Below are positions 54,101 to 64,000 of a stretch of DNA of 64,000 bases, piece by piece. The notes beneath the pieces were generated by a model that was given only the letters and a program-made list of their open reading frames with translations, did not search any database and was not told the origin of the DNA. Location of the stretch: positions 62,001 to 126,000 of the forward strand of contig JAQGBZ010000052.1 in assembly GCA_034687125.1 (NCBI GenBank). Reading direction: 5' to 3'. This DNA is from Neelides folsomi (Eukaryota; Arthropoda; Collembola; Neelipleona; Neelidae). A program made the position numbers and the translations under genes. Position 1 is the stretch's first letter. Each line of letters begins with the position of its first letter.

Positions 54101-55399
54101 GAATAATTTTAGTTTGAGATAAAGCTAAAGTGCATTTATAATATAGTTTAGTGTGGATGAAATTGAAGTGAAGAACATTTTGACAAGTTTGATTTATCCT
54201 AATGATCATCCTCAATTATTGGGTTGATTGATAAAAATAAAAACTCGCTCTTTTGACCTTCCTTTGACAAATTCCGCACAAACCCACGGAGGAGGACGAG
54301 TTTAGAAGCAGAAAGGCAAGTGACGTTGCCTTTTACATCTTCGATAATCTCCGACTTGTTTGTCTTCCCCATTTGTTTACTTTTTCATGTTCTGTATTAA
54401 TTGGGAGCTATTTAAAAAGCGGCATTTATTAGACATCATTTTTATTTGAGCAAAACGAGGCTTCCAACTTTGTGCACTTTTGGTCTGTAGGGAGTGAAAA
54501 ATTGGAATGGGAAAAGAGGAAAAGGAGCAGTTTGATGGAAAAGTTGTAAATCAAGAAGGCCATTAAACGATAAGGGGAGTTCTTTTTACAGTCGAACACG
54601 TAAGAACACTTAAAGACGCAACAAGATCATTATAATATTATTTTAGCCCATTTGATTCAACATTTTGATCGCTCGTGATCAAATTGAGATTTTATGTAGG
54701 TTGAATTTTTTAATATTCCGATTCGTAAATTTCGAACAGATGGGATTTTGGTGCTGACTAGGGTTATTATTATTATTCCCATTTTCATTCCTTGCACATT
54801 CGATCTTTGCAAATATTGTGGATATTTAAAAGAATAAAAAGATCCAGAGTGCACAAAAGAGTTCTTATTGTTAGTTCTTAGCTCATCTTGAGCTCATCTT
54901 TACAAATATTCGCTGTGGCATGTAGAACTCACTCACGGCCAGTCAGCTCAATTCACATTATTCAACCTTAGGGGGAAAAGGTAAAAAGGTTGAAAACAAA
55001 AGAAACACAATTCTTACCTCATCTTCTTTCAAACTCCTCCTCGTCCGACAGAAATGTAATTTGATACTTTTTCCCATTTATTAACTACAATGTAATAAGA
55101 CTATATTGCTAATATATAGACAAAGAACATAACCGATTTAAATAAACCTACTAAAATTTATTCATATTGAAATATCAGTAAAATAATATTTTAATGAATA
55201 AGAATGAACGAATCTAACTGTATACTGATAGGAATATAAACCTCTTATACAATTGTATTTCTATATTGAAATATTATTATAAGCGGTTAAATGTTTAAAA
55301 AAAAGAACATCGCAATCTTCAGTTTTATCAATCTACGCATTTAAGGATTTCAATATTTATAAAAAAACTTGAATCCTTTTATTTAAATTAATTGTTCAG
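48199..55399. other. Long intergenic spacer (7.2 kb)
   Basis: Mostly AT-rich. Contains a short GT run at 48957-48971, the diverged repeat near 49.04-49.26 kb, GC-richer patches at 49.15-49.26, 50.35-50.6 and 53.6-53.85 kb, and an imperfect GATA-type tract near 51690-51710. Open frames at 50336-50611 (91 residues) and 53674-53883 (69 residues) have no family features and no splice partners. The segment ending at CAAACA|GTAAGT near 49258 could be a noncoding first exon for the TINAG-like gene, whose ATG follows an acceptor directly. Confidence 0.45.
49035..49265. repeat. Diverged copy of the 36.0-36.19 kb block
   Basis: Same ordered motifs as the copy at 36 kb (AATGAAGGAAATTCGATCTTT, with one base different, then GTGGATGAATC, GATAATTGAGGA, ACCAACGTT). 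This copy has an extra 50-60 bp GC-rich insert before ACCAACGTT and ends with a good donor, GTAAGT. Confidence 0.55.
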
Positions 55400-57635
55400 A
55401 TGAGCGGGAGTTGGCTGTTTTTTCGGCTCCCGCCGTTGTTCCTCCTTTTCATCATCGTGAACGGAAATCCTTTCGCCGATATTAAGGTTTTTTAATCATA
55501 TAATATATATCATCATTTAAACTTAATTAGATAGATGTTGCAATTTGTATTAAAATTGTATTTGCAATTTGTATTTTATGTTAATTCATTATTGATTAAA
55601 TTGAAATTGAACATAACAAAAGTTGATTGTTTATTAGGGAGATTTTTGCCGTCGAAGAATCGGTGGATGTTGTCCAGGAAGAATTGACGAATGTTCTGTT
55701 CCCATTCTTGGAACTTTATGTTATTGTGATGGGTTTTGTAATCGAACGGAGAATCCCGACTGCTGTCCGGATTACAATGCATTTTGCCTTGGCCATGAAC
55801 CAATTGAACTTGACCCACCAGAAAACTTGAAAAGTAAACTGACAACTTTATTAATAACATTTATTTCAATGGATGTCTAAATAAAATATCCTTCAATAAT
55901 AATTTAATAATGCTTAAATGAAAATAACTTTACAATTCTTTAAAATTAAGGTTGTTCCAAAGACGGAAGGAATTATGAAATAGGCTCCAAATTAAAAATT
56001 AATTGCAATGAATGGTAAGTTTCAACATGTTGACCTGAATTATAATTGCGAATTATTTTTATTTCATGAATTATTTAGTAAATGTGAAATGGCTGGAAGT
56101 CCAATAAAAGCTGAGTTTTTATGCGAAACTGAACCCTGCCTCTTGGATGAATCCTCCATCGAGGAAATTAACAACGGGAAGTTTTACTGGACAGCCGGGA
56201 ATCACAGCGACTTCTGGGGCAAAACGCTGGCCAAGGGAATTCTCATGAAGTTGGGGACTCTCGAGCCTGAGCGTGCAGTTCGGCGAATGGAGCCAATCAA
56301 AGCTGTTTATGATCCAACGTTAATTCCGAGAGCTTTCGACGCTCGGACCAAATGGCCAACTTTGATCTCCCGTGTAAGAGATCAAGAATGGTGTGGAGCG
56401 GATTGGGCCATCACAACTGCTGCGGTTATTCAAGATCGACTCGCAATTCAATCTGGTGGATCGGAAATTGTCTCTTTGGCACCTCAACAAATCCTTGCCT
56501 GCAATAACCGTGGACAGCAAGGTATGCAATTACCTAAATCCATCAGATAAATTCCATTAATTTACGAAAAACTTATGGCTTATTTATATTTAAATCCATT
56601 TAATAATTATTTCTAATAAGATTTTTCGATTTTAATTAAAGGATGCAAAGGAGGGCATTTGGACAGAAGTTGGAACTTTATGAGGAGATTTGGGTATTTA
56701 AAATAACTTCAAATTCGCCATTAATAAGTATTAAATTTAGTTAAATTTAAAAGTATTTGAGATTTTGTAAAACCACAGTTATCGTCTTGATTTTGGAGTT
56801 TTTATGACTTTATGATGATCAAATTCTTTTTATTATTTTAGAGTGGTTCCTGAAACTTGTTATCCTTATACGGGAACAGATGAAAGTCCTTGCAGAATCA
56901 GCCGAAACACCAAACGTTTATCCGATATCCCAACTTGTGAAGCTGGGAATTCCATTAATGTTCGGAGTGAATTATATCGGAGCGGACCGCCTTATCGGGT
57001 TGGAACAAAAGAGACAGATATTCAACATGAAATAATGAATTTTGGACCAGTTCAAGTGAGTTAAATTAAATTAGCTAAGGACCTATAATTTTTATTCAGA
57101 TATTACATAATTTAACTTTATTAATTTAATTAAAATGAATTTGATTGATAATATAGCTAAAATAATTTTTGTCTTCTTATTAGGCCACTCTTTCAATTTC
57201 TGCTGACTTCTTTTCTTATAAGAACGGGATTTATAAACGGAGCGGGCTCCGTGTGGGTCAACGCACTGGTTGGCATTCGGTTAGAATTATTGGATGGGGC
57301 GAGGAGTTTTTACAAGGATCAAATGTCAAATATTGGGTATGATCAATTTTGAACACTTTTAATTAATTTATTAATTTTAGTTAATTTGAGAGCATTTTCA
57401 TAGTCTTAAAGACAATTTTGTTAAGTCGATTAATTAACATTGGTTGTATAAATGATTGATGAAATTTATATTTACAAATTAGATTGCAAGCAATTCATGG
57501 GGAGTTGATTGGGGAGAAGAAGGTCATTTTCGGATTCTTCGTGGTGTGAATGAATGCGAGGTTGAGTCGTTCGTGGTGGCCGCTTGGGCTCGTCCAGACG
57601 CCCATTCTCGTCCTCGTACGCCGTTCTCTCAATAG
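55400..57635 (+). CDS. TINAGL: Tubulointerstitial nephritis antigen-like, inactive cathepsin-fold protein
   Basis: Secreted matrix-type protein. Eight exons in phase: 55400-55486, 55638-55833, 55951-56014, 56079-56521, 56642-56693, 56842-57055, 57184-57336, 57483-57635; 453 residues. Signal peptide (LPPLFLLFIIVNG); somatomedin-B-like Cys-rich domain (CRRRIGGCC, CYCDGFCNRT, DCCPDY; about 31-82); a short Cys-rich segment (GCSKDGRNY, INCNECKC); then a papain-like C1A domain from about 200 to the end. The catalytic Cys is replaced: DQEWCGADWA puts Asp224 where papain has Cys25 and where TINAG proteins usually have Ser. The His (GWHSVRIIGWGE) and Asn (IASNSWGVDWGEEG) positions remain. So it is predicted to have no protease activity. 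The acceptor touches the ATG (TTCAG|ATG), so a 5' UTR exon must lie upstream. Confidence 0.92.
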
Positions 57636-58109
57636 AAGGAAAATATTTTATAGTGATGGAATTCGCCTCCTGTGATTGTGTTCAATGCTCCTCTCTCTCC
57701 CTCACACTCATTCGCGCTTATTGACAAACACACTTTTATCTCAATACTTAATTAATAAATATTCGCTTCATTAACGAAAATATCCTCGTTCATTTCTTTA
57801 AAAAATCATTCATTTTATTCTTATTCATCAAATTGATTCAATATCGATATCAATATTGGTTTTAATAAGTAGTAAATGGCATAATTATTTTAAAATAAAA
57901 TTAATTGATTAAGCATCATTATAGTTTCATCTTACATACCATAGAATTCTTTAAACATTCCGTATTTATGGTAATTGTATTAAAAGAAAATTGTCATTTT
58001 TACAAGAAATGAATAAATTGAATTGGTGATTGGTGAGTGAATTGAAAAGTATTTTGAAGCAAAGTGATCTTTGAATATTTCTTTGCATAGTCAATAATAA
58101 TAAATTCGA
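57636..58109. other. Short spacer
   Basis: AT-rich; contains an AATAAA-type signal about 120 bp after the TINAG-like stop (AATAAATATTCG near 57752). A CATAG acceptor-like site at 58090 may mark a 5' UTR intron of the next gene. Confidence 0.4.
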
Positions 58110-59368
58110 ATGGAAGAATTTGGCATTGTCAATTTGGTGCAAAATGAACCAAATTTAGAAGCACCATTGCAATGTCAACCTTGGTACAGAAAACTCTTCA
58201 TTTTACTCATTCCATACAAAGTTCAAGTTACAGGAATTTTGTTGGCCATTTGGATTTCAATGTGCTACTTTAACAGTAAGATGCCTATCGATATTTATTA
58301 AATATTATATTATTTAACTTTAACATTAAAGTTAGTGGAAGAATGTTGAAAGAAATTCAATAATATAAAATTTTAAATTTAATTCAGTGCTACCTTCAAT
58401 GTTGTGTCTTGGCCTACGAAGAAATTTCGCGTATCCTCCTCTAGAAAGGACAGAAATTGATTTTGCATCTTCATATTGCGGAGCGAAGATCGTGTCTGTG
58501 GATAAACTCACACCGTGTTCTTTCACCTGCAATTACTTATTCAAAATGATTCCTTTTTCATGTCGACGAAATGATCCCAATTATATCTTAAGTGTAAGAC
58601 CATAACTGTCAATATTATTAAATTACCTAAACCAGAGAATTAACTTATCTTTAAATTTTAATTACAGAGAAGATTAAGTTAACTTTATTAAAATAAATTG
58701 TTAAATTTCTTTGTTTTTCTATTTAGCCTGGTGTGAATTTTGATAAAAACTTTTGCTTCGAAGGACATAGTGGAGTTTTCACCATTGAGCTTTGTGAAGC
58801 GATCAAAATGAAGGGATTTACTCTTAGGCATCTTCCACCAGAAGATAACCATTTTTGCAAAGCGAGTCTTGCAAAGTTTAAATCAAACTTTGGGTCGTTG
58901 ATTCCAGACGCACCAAAGAACTTTGTCTTATATGTAATAATTAATTTTTTTAACAATTTCACAATATTGTACATAGTTTGGACTTTCGAATGAAAAACTT
59001 TAAATGATAAAACTTGACTAAAACGATCGATAATTTATAGGGTTCGAGCACAAATACAGAAAAGAGTTCCTGGACGTATTTGGGAGATTTCACATTCAAA
59101 GACAATGGATTTATGAGACAGCATTTTGTCATTAATGTAATTCACACTCTCCTTATTACACATTTATATAATATTTTATTTATTATATTCTCAATCTAAC
59201 AATGATACAATCAATAATGTCGTTTTTAATTGTTTACAGAAAAAGAATGAAAATACCAAGTACCTTCGTTTCATTGTGAAATCTAATCAGGGGGACTATT
59301 GGGAAACGAAAGTACACAAAGTTTATGTGCAAGGAGAAAAGCAAAACCCAAATGGTCATTCGTGTTAG
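58110..59368 (+). CDS. Short SUN-domain protein
   Basis: SUN proteins of the inner nuclear membrane bind KASH proteins and form LINC bridges between nucleus and cytoskeleton. Five exons in phase: 58110-58275, 58388-58593, 58727-58933, 59041-59136, 59240-59368; 267 residues. A hydrophobic helix at about 38-54 (VQVTGILLAIWISMCYF) is followed almost at once by the SUN domain (about 79-262): IDFASSYCGAKIVS, NFCFEGHSGVFTIELCEAI, PDAPKNFVLYGSS, YLGDFTF, and the final SNQGDYW...VHKVYVQGE. The coiled coil normally between helix and SUN domain is essentially absent, so this resembles the short testis-type members (SPAG4/SUN3/SUN5) in size or is even shorter. Assignment within the family is open. Confidence 0.82.
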
Positions 59369-61826
<2,458 letters not shown>

Positions 61827-62731
61827 AAAGTTTGAATTTCATTAAAATATAATAACTTCACTAGTATTAAAAACTTAATGTCCCTTGTATCCTTGTATCC
61901 AATCCATCCCATTTCCATCATTTAAATAATTTTTTATTACATCCTTCGTTGACCCTTTATAATTTACCAAAATCTGTGTGTTTGTAAACATTTTAAGTGG
62001 CTAAATAGTTTAAACAGTGTCGACTTTCAAAATCGTGTACCTCACATCTGTCAATTTTACAAGAAGTGTAAATGTCTTATAAAATCTCCATTAAAAGTTT
62101 TATAAAATTCAGATTTTAATATTTTTATTGCATCAATATTTCCCAATACCTTATTATAGTATACATTTATCATAAAAACAAAATAATTGACTAACAGATT
62201 AATTAAATAAATAGTAATTGTATTAATATTTAATTTATATTTAATCAATTGTTTATAACAAATTTAAATTGTCCCTATATTATTAATTTCCATCTAAAAA
62301 TATGATTCATATAAGTGTATCATTATTCACATCGTGCGTCGTTAGAACTGACATTGAGAACTGATCATTAATTAAAAATACGTATTTTCGATTTGCGCTC
62401 TTTAATGCCCCATTTATCCAAATGATTCTATTCAAATCCCAAATATTGCTAATACAATATTCCAAAGTTGTTGAATGACTTTGGAATGTAATTGAGCTTA
62501 CTACCATTAGAGTTTGAGCATTACAATTTGTATTTGGATGTGTTGCGTATGCGAGGTGAGTCATAGTGGCTCGAGATAGCGAGTGAGTGCGGAGAAGTGC
62601 GCTTGTACACGGAGCAGAAGGTGTCGTCAGACTCGCACGAACGTCTCTTCATTCTTCTTCGACCAGGTCGACGATCATCAGGAAGATTTTCGTCCTCGCC
62701 CTTCACCTCTGTACCCCTGTCATGTCCTGAG
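61827..62731. other. Spacer RUVBL1 - ILRUN with GC-richer ILRUN leader
   Basis: First 700 bp AT-rich. From about 62520 the GC content rises through the probable ILRUN promoter and 5' UTR. An open frame continues upstream of the ILRUN ATG from 62597, but the family start (MEEDMEV before QQFSCLGTTDKD) argues for translation from 62732. Confidence 0.5.
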
Positions 62732-63166
62732 ATGGAGGAGGACATGGAGGTGGGGCTCGTGCAGCAGTTCAGCTGCCTCGGGACCACCGACAAAGACGTG
62801 CTCGTGGCCCAACTCCAACGGATTGTCGGGCCGTCGCTCAACCCCTCCGCCGCCCACTTCTTCCTCGACATGAACAATTGGAACCTTCAGCTGGCCGTCG
62901 GAGCCTACTTTGACCTCACGGAAGATGTGTCCCCTTCGGAGCCAGCCCCGGTCAGTGGCACGACGTCCACGTACTCCATGAGTCTTGTTGACGAACGGAG
63001 TGCGGGCGAGGAACCGACCGTCACTCCCTCGACCAAGTTCGTCCGCACTTGGAGGATTCGGAATTCGGGGGCTGAATCCTGGCCACCCGGGTCATTCCTC
63101 AGGTTCAAGACTGGCCATATAATGGGGGCCTCGGAACGGATATACTTTCACCCTGCAAACCTCAAG
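62732..63166 (+). CDS. ILRUN: ILRUN (C6orf106-type), first coding exon; continues beyond the window
   Basis: Inhibitor of IRF3/p300-driven transcription in vertebrates. The exon gives 145 codons and ends in phase 0 at CTCAAG|GTATGA. A UBA-like domain (QQFSCLGTTDKDVLVAQLQR, FFLDMNNWNLQLAVGAYFDL; human FSCLGTTDKDVL, FFLDMTNWNLQAAIGAYYD) is followed by the start of the NBR1-type immunoglobulin-like domain (TKFVRTWRIRNSGAESWPPG; human TQFVKTWRIQNSGAEAWPPG). The rest of that domain and the tail are not in the window: no matching exon is seen before 64000, so the intron exceeds 830 bp. Confidence 0.92.
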
Positions 63167-64000
63167 GTATGAACTCTGTCCTCAATCTCCCAAAAGTGTA
63201 ATTCAATTTTTTATTTTAATTCCAACTCACTAGTACTCTTTATTAAGGTTAATTAATGTGACATTAAATGAAGGAATAAGAAAGATAATCATTAGGTGTA
63301 GACCTCATTTGGATAGATTTGAATAGTCAAAAAGTTAAGTTTCAAAAGTTTAGCTGCAATTGTAAAGTTCATTGCCCTACTTTGAAGATTACATATAGAA
63401 TATTATGAGGTCTTAAAAATGAATATTACTACCATTGATGATTATTCATTGTGGGATGATTTAAAAAGGTTTTAATCTCCTAATGCATGTGTAATTTGTA
63501 TTGGGGACAACGATGTAGCGAAGTGGAATTTATATATCCAATTCATTGTTCACTTTGTAAATAATAAAAGAGTCATTCATTGCAAGTACAAGTCAGTATA
63601 TCGCTTCTTCCTCTATTGCATTTGAATGTAAGAATTAGAATTTCGATTAGGATTTATTCGATTTATCACTAATTCACTCCGATATTAAAGTTGGAGTTCA
63701 ATTTTAACCTTTTATATGCCATTCAAAGATTTTTTTATTAACCCTATTTTAAAAAAATTGTAAATTGAAATTAGGAATAAAAAATGGACTGAATTACGAA
63801 ATCATGAAAATGAATCATCAATGTTAAAAAATGAATCGAATGATGAATGAATAACAATGAATTAGAAGATGAGATTTTAAAAAACTTGTATTTATTAATC
63901 ATGATAATTATAAATATTGCTATCTTTAAGGAGAGACAAAGTCCCCCTAAAAATTAACTTTACTAAAACTTAAAACAACATTAAATACTCTATAAATGTG
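63167..64000. other. ILRUN intron 1 (partial)
   Basis: Starts with the donor at 63167 and runs off the window. AT-rich; no exon recognised. Confidence 0.6.

Noticed and set aside
62597-62731. Upstream in-frame extension of ILRUN
   Set aside because: The family N terminus starts shortly before QQFSCLGTTDKD; the extension is Arg/Ser-rich leader sequence, most likely 5' UTR.

Overview
The window is eukaryotic nuclear DNA, very AT-rich (about 70% A+T by eye), with many small introns, mostly 50-120 bp with GT-AG ends, and compact genes separated by AT-rich spacers. The conserved genes are metazoan (FAM135, TINAG-like, ILRUN, ARL13-type GTPase, plasma-membrane Ca2+ ATPase). A tandem array of odorant-binding-protein-like (PBP/GOBP-type) genes points to an arthropod, most likely a hexapod or a relative with OBP-like genes. 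The species cannot be fixed from sequence alone. I rebuilt all gene models by hand, joining exons in phase.

Layout. 1-5.9 kb: no convincing gene, some GC-rich islets. 5.9-8.5 kb (-): glutaminyl-peptide cyclotransferase. 11.8-13.1 kb (+): ARL13-like GTPase. 13.8-15.0 kb (+): mitochondrial ribosomal protein S7. 16.9-19.6 kb (+): eIF4B. 20.3-25.2 kb (-): FAM135. 25.2-25.6 kb (+): a small unrecognised His-rich single-pass membrane protein whose start codon lies only 33 bp from that of FAM135. 27.7-32.8 kb (-): plasma-membrane Ca2+ ATPase with an unusual C-terminal tail. 34.2-48.2 kb (+): the OBP-like array, with three single-domain genes, one 3' gene remnant next to a decayed DDE transposase, and a probable two-domain OBP gene, all invaded by Tc1/mariner relics and MITEs. 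48.2-55.4 kb: a long spacer. 55.4-57.6 kb (+): TINAG-like, a predicted inactive papain-fold protein. 58.1-59.4 kb (+): a SUN-domain protein. 60.1-61.8 kb (+): RUVBL1/pontin. 62.7 kb to the end (+): first coding exon of ILRUN.

How the genes relate. Most are unrelated housekeeping genes that happen to be neighbours (translation: eIF4B, MRPS7; chromatin: RUVBL1; Ca2+ export: PMCA; secreted peptide maturation: QPCT). The OBP-like array is the one true gene family. Every copy shares one six-exon architecture (signal peptide; N-terminal helix; a 12-codon CxxxC exon; a mid helix exon ending just after the Cys-4-equivalent; a C-x8-C exon; a tiny CKW exon) and a shared set of eight cysteines, two more than a classic OBP. 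Within the array I see birth (tandem duplication), death (a truncated copy) and fusion (loss of a stop codon and a signal-peptide exon), which makes it the most interesting part of the window.
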